From Neckera pumila (Eukaryota > Streptophyta > Bryopsida > Hypnales > Neckeraceae), in contig OZ018408.1 in NCBI GenBank assembly GCA_963969595.1, forward strand, positions 9,731,823 through 9,795,822: a stretch of DNA of 64,000 nt. The letters run 5' to 3'. Position 1 is the first letter of the stretch. The number at the start of each line of letters is the position of its first letter. Of this stretch, positions 12,181 to 24,215 are shown piece by piece. A model generated the notes under the pieces. It was not told the origin of the DNA and made no database searches. It saw only the letters and a list, made by a program, of their open reading frames with translations. The position numbers and the translations under genes were made by a program.

Positions 12181-13039
12181 CAGTCGGGTACAATGATCTT
12201 ACAACCGGACAATTTGAACCATTCAAAGATTTTTGCATAGCATAGAAAAAGAATTTGAATTTTTCATCTTGCATAATTGTCACTCAATTTTCACGCTATC
12301 CCAAGCAAGCATACAAAATTTCAATTTCAAAAAAACAAAATTCTATTTCTGGTGAATTTTTGAAGTCAATTTTCATGGTTTTACATAAGATTTTATTGAA
12401 AATAATTAGTGATGAATTTTTTTAATCCAATTGTGTAGATATGTAGGGAACATCCATACGCACATCTTTCAAACAAAAAAACACCCCATTAAGTAATAAA
12501 AATGTAATCTAGAAAGATTTCAATGTTGTAATGACAATGTCCAAATTTTGTGAAATAGATATTACTTTATTGAAATTAGATTTTTCTATTTGACCCTCCT
12601 ACAATAACTAATTTTGTACATTTTAGCATGATAGTACGATTACTTTGCCAAAACATAATTAAAATATAGAAATATCCATTTCAAAAAATTTGGACATTGT
12701 CACTACAACATTGAAATCTTTCTAGATTACAATTTTGTTACTTAATGAGGCGTTTTTTAATTTGAAAGATGTGCATATGGATGTTCCCTACATATCTACA
12801 CAATTGAATTAAAAAAATTCGTCACCAATTGTTCTCAATAAAATATTATGTAAAACCATGAAAATGAACTTTGGAAATTCACCAATAATGGAATTTTGCT
12901 TTTTTGAAATTGAAATTTTGTATGCCTGATTGGGATTGAGTGTTAATTATATTTACCAAACTGTACCAATTATATTGCTCATTGTAAAATAAAATGTGTG
13001 GCTCAAATTGTCCGTTTGTAAGATTACAGTACCCGACTG
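12181..13039. mobile_element. Tc1/mariner-like foldback MITE, copy 2
   Basis: About 860 bp, flanked by TA at 12179-12180 and 13040-13041, with ends CAGTCGGGTACAATG and CAGTACCCGACTG. It aligns along its length with 2065-2934 and has the same large internal inverted-repeat structure. It sits between the two kinase fragments and contains no coding sequence. Confidence 0.78.
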
Positions 13040-13075
13040 TACATGTAACATATTGAATGATCTAAACTCTTTGCT

Positions 13076-13312
13076 TTGCTAGGCATGACTTTTTATCGAA
13101 AGAGAATTCAATTGGGGAACAACTTTCAAGCCCTCAAGTTCACAATTGCCAATTTAATCAAAATTACAAATAACTTTTCTGCTAGTCACAAGATTGGAGA
13201 TGGACATTCTGGCACATTTTACAAGGGTGTTCTTTCTGATGGAACATTATTAGCTGTCTGGTGCACAGGACCCGATTTTTACAGCGAGAACTTTAGAAAC
13301 ATTCAGGCAAAG
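13076..13312 (+). pseudogene. Receptor-like kinase N-lobe fragment
   Basis: One exon-sized frame matches the start of a plant receptor-like kinase domain: FTIANLIKITNNFSASHKIG, then the glycine-rich loop G-D-G-H-S-G, then TFYKGVLSDGTLLAV. The position of the invariant ATP-binding lysine after AV is a Trp (AVWC), so the fragment looks inactive. It ends near 13312 without the rest of the domain. As the N-lobe lies downstream of the C-lobe pseudogene at 11276-12066, the two come from different kinase copies or were rearranged. Confidence 0.75.
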
Positions 13313-13357
13313 GCAAGTTTCATCATGATATTTGTAATTAAGGATTTTAAAGCTTAG

Positions 13358-14439
13358 ATTTAGTTCATAACATCAGGAGGCTTATGTTTAAGATATGAGT
13401 TGAGATAGCTAATTTTTGCATGTTTATTAAAGCTCCCCAGTGAATAATATGATGCAAGCACAATCTGAATCAGATATATAATTTGCTTTTATCTATTTCA
13501 TTTAAATTAAAAAAAATTTAATGGACTTTTCTACAATATTGTGCCTGGCTATCATTGTCGGCAAAAAATAATTCCGATAACAGATGCCAGAATTTAGAGA
13601 AATGATTTTTTCCAAAAATAATTTTTTTGTATGGAGAAAATAAGGATTTTAGGATTCAGGATTTGTGAATGTGAGCATTTTCCGTATTTTCACAAATGTT
13701 CCGTATTTCAAATGAATGTTCCCTATTGTGAGCATTTTCAAGATTTGATGTCCCAACTTTAATTAAATGTTTGGCTGAGGATTTTGACATAAAAACATTG
13801 GATTGTCAATATTGATGTTAAGTTGTACATTTTTGTTGACATAAAAATTTTGGGTTGTCAATATTGACATCACCTAAAATCCGTCATAAAAAATTAGGGC
13901 TTGTCAGTTCTTATAATGAGGGTTTCTGACAATATACAAATTGATGAGAAGGACAAAGTCCAACAAGAAATGCTTGCTTTTTTGTCAAAATTTTTGACAA
14001 CAATGGATTATCCGACATCAACACCCACCAAGAAATGGATGCAATATGTGATCAATGAATGAAAAAATCATCAATTATGTGAATTTCTCCTGTCCAAAAG
14101 GACATTATGGAAAATTGGTCTGCCTTTTTGAACGGGGCATTTTCCAGTTGGAATTTACGCAGAATGGAATGCCATAGTGATGTACTATCCAGAAGAGGTG
14201 ATTTCCAACCTAGGCTATTTTTCGCATAAGTATTTGCCTTTGTAAGTCATTTCCTCTTTTGGTACTAGCTATGAGTTTTGAAGTCATTAAAATATTGGCA
14301 ATTGTAATAGCAGTCCACTACAGAAAACAGATGCAATTGAACATTCTCAATACAATAGTTTTGCATCTATATCCTGTAGACATTTATATCGAGTTGTATA
14401 AAATATACTTGTTTGTAATTCCTATAGTACAAAGGACTG
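13358..14439. other. No gene recognised
   Basis: AT-rich sequence with no supported coding frame. Short internal repeats occur around 13690-13870 (ATTTTGACATAAAAA and TTGTCAATATTGA motifs repeated two or three times), suggesting an old unclassified repeat. Confidence 0.4.
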
Positions 14440-15969
14440 TGTTTGAGCTCCTTGGAGTTTGCTCAAAACTAAACAAAATGACCAAATTTTTATTGGTTTT
14501 ATCACTTACAAAAAAAATTGCAACCATATGAATTCAAACTAGATGTATTGTGGATTGCGTAGCAAAAGTGAATACAACAATATTACTTATGGATTGAATG
14601 ATTATAATGTTTGTAGGAAGTATGTTAAAATTGTGAAAGTGATTTGAAGTCTTTCAATTCTCTTTTTACATGTCAAACCTAAAATTGAGGTTATGAAAAA
14701 AAATATGAAGTGAAAGGACATAATATGCATAATTATGATTAATTTATGGCTTCTCAATTTTTTAAAATGAATTTCCAATGTGATTTTCTTTTCAAGATCG
14801 AGAGTATTTGAGGAACATCTCCATAAGCCTCTAACACTAAAAAACAAAAACATTTGCTATGAACACCCTTGCACAAAATCTTCAATGGAAAAATCACAAA
14901 CAAATCTTTTCAATATCAAATTGTTTATGCTTATAAAGGGTATACATTTACTTAACCCCTAAAGGTCGGAGACTATGTTTTCACCAAAAAAGCTCCAAAA
15001 CTGCCATTTCTAATACAAGTATCAAATTTCAGAAAAAACACATTTTTGGACACATGTAACCGTAGGATCTTGTAGTAAACTTGTTTGAGAAGATGTGGAA
15101 AAAATTTCAGAATTTTCCACCGTGTGGATTGCAAGATAATAACAGTTGAATTGACAAAAACCCTTTTTTTGTCCCTGCGAAAATCCGGGCAGCTGCCCTT
15201 CACAAGGTCACATTTGTATGAAAAAATGTTCAAAATGGTGGTTACTCTTTGGCTTCATTTTCCTAGACAAGTTGGATACATGCTTGAAAAATTCAGATCA
15301 TTTAGAATTGTACAACATATAGGAAAAAAATAGTAAGTAGGGAGAGGTAGAGAATGATTCAAAGCACTAAATTGTTAAGAATTTATTTATGGAATTGAAA
15401 AATGCCATTCCCAACGGTTGTAATGTTGTAATAAACAATCTACACCCAAGGTTTTTATTTTTTTTCAAAAATATTGAAAATTGAGTGAAATAAAGGACTT
15501 CAAAGTTTATTTTAGAGTTGAGATTCCATAACTACCCTCAAACTAAGAATCCTCATAACTTTTGACTCATAGATCCAAATGGAATGATTCAAAGCTTCCC
15601 ACCTACATATAAATCTAAAGAACCAGTTTCAAATTTTTATTTTTTTTAAAAGTGATTTTTAAAGAAGTTTTTTTTGCTGCCCGGGCTGCCCGCCGAGCAA
15701 TGAAAATGACATATCATGCAATAACTTTTTAATCCTGTAATCAAAAGGTATGAAAATTGTTGGGCCTTAAAGATACTCCTCGGGAAAATGTTGTGTGAAA
15801 ATTTGAAAGAAAAAAAATAAAATCTCCGCTTGTAGTGAGCTGCCCCCAAAAGCTATGTTCTCAAAAAAGCATGTTCAGTCCTTTAGGGGTTAAAACTACC
15901 AAAAATAGTATTTGGATAAGATTTTATATAACTTCAAAGTTTAGTTGACACCAAAGTATGATGCCTTAA
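14440..15969 (+). mobile_element. TTAA-family MITE, type III, split by copy A
   Basis: The sequences at about 14440-14955 and 15890-15965 together align with the intact type III copy at 42107-42714. They are separated by element A, which inserted at a TTAA (14952-14955, duplicated at 15890-15893). The corresponding uninterrupted site in the 42107 copy reads TATACTATTAAAAATAGC. The outer ends of this copy are degenerate. Confidence 0.65.
14956..15889 (+). mobile_element. TTAA-flanked MITE, type I, copy A
   Basis: 934 bp, flanked by TTAA on both sides (14952-14955 and 15890-15893), with ends CCCCTAAAGGTC and GTCCTTTAGGGG. There is no transposase. Internal hallmarks are CCGGGCAGCTGCCCTTCACA and GCCCGGGCTGCCCGCCGAGC. 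It aligns with copy B (16204-17151) and, inverted, with copy C. TTAA duplication with CCC-type ends is the signature of piggyBac-superfamily transposition; assignment rests on the ends only. Confidence 0.85.
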
Positions 15970-17280
15970 CTCCTAAAGGACCAAACACTGGTTTTTGGCA
16001 ACATAGAGATTTTTGGTTAAAAATGAAATTTTTATTATCACTCTTTGAAATTTTGCACAACAAGTGCCCAAGGAGTAGCTTAAGGCCCAACAATTTTCAT
16101 AACTTTTGACCACAGGTTAAAAAGTTATTGTACAATATGTAATTTTCAGTGCTCGGTGGGCAGCCCGGATAGTTCAAAAAACTTCTTTAAAAATCACTTT
16201 TAACCCCTAAAGATTTTTGACTATGTTTTCACCAAAAACGCTCCAAAACTGCCATTTCTTATACAAGTATCAAATTTTAGAAAAAAAACACTTTTGAACA
16301 CATGTAACCATAGGATCTTGTAGTACATTAGTTTAAGAAGATGGGGAAAAAATTTCAGAATTTTCCACCATGTAGATTGCAAGATAATAGCGTTTGAATT
16401 GACAAAAGTCCCTTTTTAATCACTGCAAAAATCCGGGCAGCTGCCCTTCACAAGGTCACATTTGTATGAAAAGGTGTCCAAAATGGTGGTTACTCTTTGG
16501 ATTCACTCTTAAAGGCAAGTTGGCTACATCCTTGAAAATTTTCAGATCATTTGGAATTGTACAACATATAGGAAAAAAATAGTAAGTAGGAAGAGGTAGA
16601 GAATGACTCAAAATACTAAATTGTCAAGAATTTAATTATGGAATTGAAAAATGCCAATCCCAATGGTTGTAATTCTGTAATAAACAATATACACCCAATG
16701 CTTTTTGTTTTATTCAAAAATATTGAAAATTGAGTTAGATAAAGGACTTCAAAGTTTATTTTAGAGTAGAGATTTCATAACTACCCACCCATAAACTACC
16801 CTAAACTAAGAATCCTCATAACTTTTGACTCCTTAATCCAAATGGAATGATTCAAAGCTTCCCGCGTACATATAAATCTAAAGAACCAATTTCAAATTTT
16901 TATTTTCTTAAAAAGTGATTATTAAAGAAGTTTTTTTGCCTGCCCGGGCTGCCCGCCGAGCAATGAAATGACATATCATGCAACAACTTTTTAATCATGT
17001 AGTCAAAAGTTATGAAAATTGTTGGGCCTTAAAGCTACTCCTTGGGAAAATGTTGTGTGAAAATTTCAAAGAAAAAAATTAAAAACTCCGCTCGTAGTGA
17101 GCTGCCCAAAAACGCTATGTTCTCAAAAAAGCATGTTTAAGGCTTTAGGGGTTAAAAAAAGTAAAATTTGAAATTGGTTTTAGGGTTTATATACACGTGA
17201 GAAGTTTTGAATCGTTCCATCTTGATTAAAGAGATGAAAGTTATGAGGACTTTTAGCTTGTGGGTAAGTATGGAGTCTTT
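15970..17280 (-). mobile_element. TTAA-family MITE, type I, copy C, split by copy B
   Basis: Reverse-oriented relative to A. It starts after TTAA (15966-15969) with CTCCTAAAGGACC, runs to 16203, is interrupted by element B, and continues from 17152 to about 17280, where homology with A ends. The interrupted site (…ATCACTT-TTAA-AAAAA) is intact in copy A near 15646-15649, so the TTAA duplication is directly demonstrated. Confidence 0.8.
16204..17151 (+). mobile_element. TTAA-flanked MITE, type I, copy B
   Basis: 948 bp, flanked by TTAA at 16200-16203 and 17152-17155, with ends CCCCTAAAGATTTTTGAC and AAGGCTTTAGGGG. It is close to copy A over its length and same-oriented, and is inserted inside copy C. 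It encodes nothing. Confidence 0.88.
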
Positions 17281-18166
17281 GAAAACTTCAGCACATTTTT
17301 CATGCTGCGTAGCCTCAACCGAAAATCAATACCAGTCCTGATTTTCAAAGCTTTGTGCTGATCAATGTCATTTGATTGTCAGTAGATGACTTGCGACCAA
17401 TTTAACAAAATTACTCCTAAGTGGGAAGATCGATAGGAACAGGGACAGCATGACTTAAATAGCCTCTTGCAGGAGGGTCGGCAGTTGGTGGAGACGAGCA
17501 GCTTTGAATCTGATTCTGTGGAAGTAAACGTAATATTTGAGTAACAACATAGGATTTGAGTTATTTTTGGCATTTTTAGATGTGTAATTTCATTGTTAGA
17601 TCACTATGCAGTAGCCGCCATAGCCAATGGGCAATGGTAGAGAATTATTTTGAAATGGTGCTATTTTGTTGCATGGTACCAATACAAGAAAGAATATACA
17701 CAGATCATTGGAAACAAATTTGTTGAGATCAAGTTCTTATTGACAAGTAAGATTTTTTTGTAGATTTGAAAGTGGAAGGTTTTATCAATTGAATGTGACT
17801 ATTGTATGGTGAGTGAAAATATTTACACATACAGGCGAGGAAATCCATCCGTATAGATATTATCCATATTTCAAATTCTACTCAAACAATCACAAATCCA
17901 ACTCCATGAGGAATGAAGTGTGTTCGGTGATCTGGACTAACCTCGACCATACTGTATGGTTTCAAATGGCATTGCTACGATATTAAGTACATCTGCAAGA
18001 AACTGCCCAAAGATAACATATTGCCAACCAATTGAGAGAAGTAAGTTAGTTAAAGAACAGGCTGATCTAGACACAACCAACTGGAGGTCTCATGAAGACA
18101 CTCAAAACTCTATAAATTCTTGCAGTGGTACAAGACTACTCTCTGATTCTGGCAAACTTCAAAAAC
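17281..18166. other. No gene recognised
   Basis: Mixed sequence between the TTAA cluster and the next MITE. Short ORFs on both strands (for example 17956-18210) have no recognisable domain and no splice context. I assign nothing here. Confidence 0.35.
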
Positions 18167-18717
18167 CATTAGGAAAAATGGCAACCCTCAAAGGGGCTGC
18201 TTCCCTTTGAGGAGTTCCCCTCAGGGAGGTGCAGCTCCTTTGAGGGGAACGCCTCTGTTTTTGAACGGGGGGGTTCATTTTAAAAAAATTTAAAAATTCT
18301 TAATAATAATATAATAATAATATAATATTATAATTATAATTAAAAAAATTAAAAAAATACAAATTAATAATAAAATAATAATATAAAAAATTAAAAATAT
18401 TAAAATAATAATTAAAATAATAATAAAATAATTAAAACAAACTAATTCTCAAATTAGGAAGCTGATGTGGTCGCCATGGTGCCACATCAGATTCAAAAAA
18501 AAAAAAAAAAAAAAAAAAAAATTAACTATTTTTATGTTTTTTTAAATATTAAAATAAGGTTCAGTGCCAGTGTCAGGCGCTGTCCAGGCTCTCCCGTTCG
18601 CTAGAGGGGGATTTTTTTTATTTTTTTTTATTTTTTTGAAAAAAAAAAAAAAAATCAGTTGTTGTTCCCTCTTCCCCTCACTCACAGCCCCTTTGAGGGC
18701 TCCAATTCTTCCTAATG
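18167..18717. mobile_element. CATTAG-type MITE, copy 2
   Basis: About 550 bp with ends CATTAGGAAAAATGGCAACC…CCCCTTTGAGGGCTCC…TTCCTAATG; the inverted match includes CCTCAAAGGGGCTG with CAGCCCCTTTGAGG. The interior is extremely A/T-rich (AAT/TTA runs, two poly-A tracts), with a GC-richer core containing GCCACATCAG. No flanking duplication is visible. Confidence 0.7.
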
Positions 18718-19492
18718 TGCGATAACATATTTGACCTCGTAAGTATCAGTCAGATTCTGATTTTACTCTCAAACTCAGGAACCCTAATAAATCATTCCTT
18801 GAATTGAGCCACTACCCAACACCACTAAAACCAAAACAACTCAAATACCTGAGCCATTAACAAACAATTGTAGTAGAAAGTAGTAGACATGCGCCCGCCA
18901 TAGGAGTATGGTGAAGAATACTGATTGCATTTCCATAATACAGTTTGCCTTCAATAACCTATCAAACAAAACATCTATGCCCTAGAGTCCTCCTTTGAGT
19001 CTTTCAATGAACACATCATTTGCTTCTCGTAGGTGATCATTATCGAAGAGCTCCTCTAAACCATAAGGGTGTGAGTCAATACTGGTGCCGAAGCATAGAA
19101 TTGCGGATAAGAATAAAACAAGTTCAATAAAGCCTCAAAATTATAACACCATGTTGTTGGGCAGCAAACCCCGGGGAGGCAACTCAATTATAATGGGTAG
19201 GGCTGTGCGGCATAATAAGTCAATTTAGACTTGCTTATTCATTTATAATAACTAATAATGCGTAAAGGTTCTTACTATGTCCTTATTGTCGTTGTCACAT
19301 TAAACAAGTTAGGATCACCACATGTCCTAAAGAGACAAATACATCAGACGGTTTGGACAAACTGTTGGACAATGTGACCCCTTTAAAGTAGTCACATTGG
19401 GCAAGTTAGGGTCACCAGACATCTCGGACTGGCGAGCAAACTCAACAATTTGAATGGACAGTTTGTCTAATGTGACTACTATAGCCCTTATT
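18718..19492. other. No gene; partly duplicated sequence before the microsatellite
   Basis: A segment reading GTCACATT…CAAGTTAGG-TCACCA occurs twice in direct orientation (near 19293 and 19391), with a further inverted fragment near 19470 (…CTAATGTGACTACT). This suggests a decayed repeat next to the (ATACAT)n tract. No coding frame is supported. Confidence 0.4.
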
Positions 19493-19598
<106 letters not shown>

Positions 19599-21007
19599 TT
19601 GTACCCAAAATACATATTTCAAAAGTTCTCAATGCCTTCTTTCTAATGAGACATATATCATCACAGTCATAAGTGATTAAGTCTTAGTATTTGGTAAAAT
19701 AAGACATAATAAATCTTCATATAATAAATGGGAGTTGCTCCCTCGGGCAGCAAATCTGTTGTTCCTTGTACAAATATAAGTTGGACAATGGTGGTTGACC
19801 TTTATCCCCTGTTATTTGGGGATCATCAAAACAAATTAGACAACATCACAAAGAGATTCAAAACAAACTTGACAGCATCACAAGGAGAATCTTTTCCATA
19901 ATTCATAGAGTGGTCTCTCTATAGTCATAGTGATCATACAAAGACATTAATTCTTCAAAGTCAACAAACTAGTATTTGTAGAAACCTTGATCAACTACAA
20001 AAATGCTTCATGCTATGTACAATCAGCAGTGAGAGCAAACAATCCTTGCTTCCTTGTTGCATGGAATAAGTTTTACAAGTGGTACTTTCTGCTTTGCAAG
20101 CAAAAATCAGTTTCAAAAATATTTACCATTAAATGACAACCTCTGACTTCGAATCAAAATTGCACAAACAAGCACAAGTTCTAACCAACATTTGTCTCAC
20201 AGAACAAACCCCAAATCAATTGCTATCATCATCAATTGAAGCTTTGAGTTCCAGCTACCGATGTGCCTTCTTGGTAATCATATGGGATATCCACAAATGT
20301 CCTCCATGGTTGATATGTATGCTCTTCCGACATTCTTCTTGCTGTCGAAGTGGCAAACTCATGATGAGCATGGTCACCATCTCCACAATGTGTGCCCCTC
20401 CCAGATTTAAGAACGAATCAATCATAAGCCAACACCCTTATAAGAATAGCCTAGCTAATTGTAAGTTAGCTCATGTATGACCACTATATGAACGATGGAG
20501 GCTCAGAACCACTCTCACAAGACTCCAGTTCCAGCAACTCACGGGAGAGATCCCAAAATATTGGTAACGAATTGACTACATAAACTAAGGTAGAAGCACC
20601 TAAATGTGATACTTAGTCAAAATGTGCAAATCTTGAGGGTAGATATAGGATAAAAGGATATGCACTTGTTAGGAAATGGTTTAGGAAACCAACAAAATTG
20701 GTTTTGTATATTTTTAAGCTTACTTGAATATAATTCAAATTTTCAAAAACAATTGCGTGGATGCATCTACTGTGGACACTACACTAATACCAAAGTGGGC
20801 ACGGAAACACCCAAAAGCAACACATTGTAAGCTTGGATCACGCATACGTGATTGGCCAACGCGAGAATCTCTCTCATGATAATGACAAATTTTTGAAACC
20901 TCACTTGTCTACTTTGGATCTCCACCTATCTACTTTGGTCCATTTGCACGTGGATTTAGGTCGTTTTCTAGATGTCCATAAACAACTCTTGTTACATTTA
21001 GATGCCT
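19599..21007. other. Unassigned region with possible minus-strand coding relic
   Basis: Between about 20250 and 20420 the minus strand has a stretch of ordinary protein-like composition (…ARRMSEEHTYQPWRTF…), but it is short and bounded by stops. The 115-codon plus-strand frame at 20133-20480 overlaps it and looks like a shadow. I recognise no family. Confidence 0.25.
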
Positions 21008-22200
21008 CTACTTTAACTGGTGTGCATCAAAATCGGTTTCCTCAACACTCAATAGACCCCCCAATTCTGATAACCTATCTGAAAATGGATGCTCCTTAAT
21101 TCCTAAGAGCCGTTTCTGTCTCTTCCTATGCCAAAGTACATCCCACCCATCTAACCGATCTGGGTCAAGGACTATGCTTGGATTCGTCCTTAAACTAGCA
21201 CCAAACTCCAAATAATGCTCCAGATAACCTACTGCACTAGAAGAGATCAATGTCAATTTGGGCATTTTTTTGTCAATCTTTTGTCAATTCGGACACAATT
21301 AGTCAACTTGGCCGTGCCAATTCAGACACCATTTTCTTGTAGTATTGCATTGTTTGAAGACTAGAAAAGATGATGAAAAATGGTAGCCCCATCACACCAA
21401 AAAATATACCAGGTCTCCCGGAGGTCAGTCAAGAAAGCCACTACATTAGCATCTGTATACATCATGGTTGCTAACAAAAAGAGATGATTGTCTAGTAACC
21501 AGGTGCAGAGTTCATACCCTTTCCAAGATGCTTCTTTAGCTCCATAATACACCTCAAACCATTGCCCAGTATTGCAAGACTTATAGAGCTCCTATGTGAA
21601 ATTGCAACAAACTCAACTATCCTCATGAATTTTCTATCAAATGCCGGGAAGTCAAGGAAGTGTTTGTTAGCAGCCACATCTGTAAAAGCATTGTTTCTAG
21701 GACTTAATGTCAACAAACTCAAACAAGTATTGGATGTACTATGCTAATTGCTGCCTTTTGGTTTGACTATCGTCCCAATTAAACATCTTCCAGGGCTTAT
21801 GTGGTTTAACAGTGACAAGCCATTTACTCATAGAAGGCTCAAAAGGCTTACTTTTTACACCTCCATCCACATGAAACTATGTCCATTTTGATGAATTGAC
21901 CTCAAAGATTCGCACCTTGCATCCATTTCAAATTGGCACAAGTTTTTGTACTGTTTTCTCGATTAAATTTTCCTTCAGCCCAACCACACTCTCTTTGCCA
22001 CCAATTGCATCAAGAAAACACTCATCAGAAATTGTCTAGCAAACAGTAGACATGCTCTCTAGTTGATAGTATACAAATGATGTAACAACAAATCCACAAG
22101 TATCAGCCAACAAAATGTCCTAGAACCCAATAGACCTGATGAAATCCTGAAGTAGACCAAAGAATAATAGCTACTGTCTCTGATACCCCACTTTTGGACT
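21008..22200 (-). pseudogene. Broken minus-strand coding relic, unrecognised family
   Basis: Reading on the minus strand from about 22200 to 21008, several adjacent segments have protein-like composition interrupted by single stops: …DILLADTCGFVVTSFVYYQL…, …FLDAIGGKESVVGLKENL…, …SMSKWLVTVKPHKPWKMFNW…, then a segment containing WKGYELCTWLLDNHLFLLAT and one containing LDPDRLDGWDVLWHRKRQKR. The spacing of the stops (mostly TAG and TGA at former CAG or CGA-like codons) suggests a silenced, formerly continuous frame, perhaps a transposon protein. I cannot name the family. Confidence 0.4.
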
Positions 22201-23682
22201 AATTTTTAGGAAAGAAAGCATACCAATAGCAGCACTAGGAACCTGGCGCTAAAAATACAAAAATTCAACTACTAAAGGAAATTCAAACAAATCTAAATAG
22301 ACAAAAATTCAACTGTCTGTGAGGCATATTAGCAAAATCTTAGATAGAATCACTGTCTTCTGCTTTTTTCACACCCACGCCTTGAAAAACCTTTGCATAT
22401 TAAGATGTTCATTGCAAGATTAAAGAATCAAAGAGCTTGAAGTTTATGGATTAACCCTTAAATGTTGAGGCGGACGTTTTGTGGTCAATGAATGATAGAA
22501 AATCTCCTGTGTAGGACAAATGTGCAACTATTCATCCTTGGAATTTGTTGTGAAATGGAGAGGTCTTCTACAGTACTTTGACTTTCAATGACTGCTTTTT
22601 TTATTTCTTAAACCAATGATTTGGTAATGAAAAGGGATGATTGAATTATCTCTACGCTCCTTACAAGTTTTTCCAAAAATCCTTTAAATCACCATTGAAT
22701 TCTATCCAATCATACAAATCATACCAAGAATCTTTCTAGTCTAGATTGACTTTTTCAATGTCATTGAGTTCCTTGTTAAGAGGTGTGATGGATAAAAAAG
22801 AAGTTAATCCATGTATATGTCCACCAAGTCTACTAGATTTGGCCCTAAAGAGCATATCTCTCATATTCTTTTATTATGTAGCCATCAAGAAAATTTTAGA
22901 AGCACAATAAAGAAAATATAAGAGATTCTTTTCTAAAGCTTGGAACAGAGGATTTGTAGTTCAATAGTAGTTCAATACAAGTCAACAGCAACAACTCAAT
23001 GCTATACCACCAGCTAGCTGAGAGCAATTATAATATATATTAGTAATAGAAAGAGCTCGATATCGCAACATTGCAACAAGAGAAGGCAAGGAGTGTGAAA
23101 GCAAGGAGTGAGTGAGCAAGTAGCAGGAGTCGGGAGCTTGCCAAAAGGTGGTAGGTCAGGAACGCTAAATCCCTATTTTCTAATTTGCTACCTAAGTCTA
23201 ATAGCTCCCCCAAGGTTGACATCATGTCTTTCTAAGGCTGATATTTTGTCTATCTCAAGTATGAACCTCACTTTGTCCGAGCAGAGCCACGGAAGTTTTG
23301 TGTTTGATGAAGGTCAGAATTCATCGGACACAAAACGTTTGTGTAGGACAAAATTTATCCTCAAAATCTTGTTGTGAAAAGATGTATTCTTTTATACTTG
23401 CTTTTATAGTAGTTTGACTTCTAACAAGTGCTTTTAATTTTTTTAAGCCAATGATTCCCACAGTATCAAAAGGGATGATTTCCATAGTTATCAATCCACT
23501 TTTTAAAAACTATAGAAAGAAATTCAAATGGAAATAAAAATTTAGATCAATAATAAATAGCCAATATATTGAATTTTTTGGTAAAATCAATTCCTAATAA
23601 ATTTTTTGATTTGCACTATATTAGGAATAGGACTTATTATAGTAGGTATACTTTTATATGTTCTTCAAATAAGGGAATTTAA
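22201..23682. other. No gene recognised
   Basis: AT-rich sequence. TTAA followed by CCCTTAAATG at 22451 may be another degenerate end of the TTAA family. ORFs at 23040-23377 overlap on opposite strands and have no recognisable domain. Confidence 0.35.
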
Positions 23683-24215
23683 CCCATTGTCCCCTTAGGG
23701 GACAAAATGGATTTTGGGCAGGCTTCTACGGCCTCAATATTTAACAAGATTTTTTGAAACTTTATGTGAAGATAGGAAAGCATGTGAGTTTTTTGGGATA
23801 ATTTTTATTTCAATCGATGTTTAGGAGCAAAAGTTATGACAGAAAAGGTCATTTTTTTATGCAACAGGCAAAAATCTCTTCACACACTTTTTTTTTTTAA
23901 TTTTTAATTTTTTACCTCCTTATAGATTATAATTTTATCTATATGGGAAGCTTTGATTCATTCCATTTGGATTTGTTATGTGAAAGTTATAGACAATCTT
24001 ATTTTTTGGGCAATTAGAGCATCTTCTGGAAAAAATAACTTATAAGATTAATTTCTGAATGCAATTTTCACAATTTTTCACAATTTGTTTTTTTGATGAG
24101 GCTAAGTTTGTTTACCACAACAATCTCACCATTAGAATTATAGTGTTTTAATCATATCTTAGAGCTATTAACGATTTCGTTATTTTTTCAATCTTGGACT
24201 TACTTCTACAATGGC
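23683..24215 (-). mobile_element. TTAA-family MITE, type II, truncated
   Basis: TTAA (23679-23682) is followed by CCCATTGTCCCCTTAGGGG and sequence matching, in reverse, the right part of the type II copies at 38445-39371 and 48852-49775. Homology ends near 24215, so only about half of the element is present. Confidence 0.6.
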
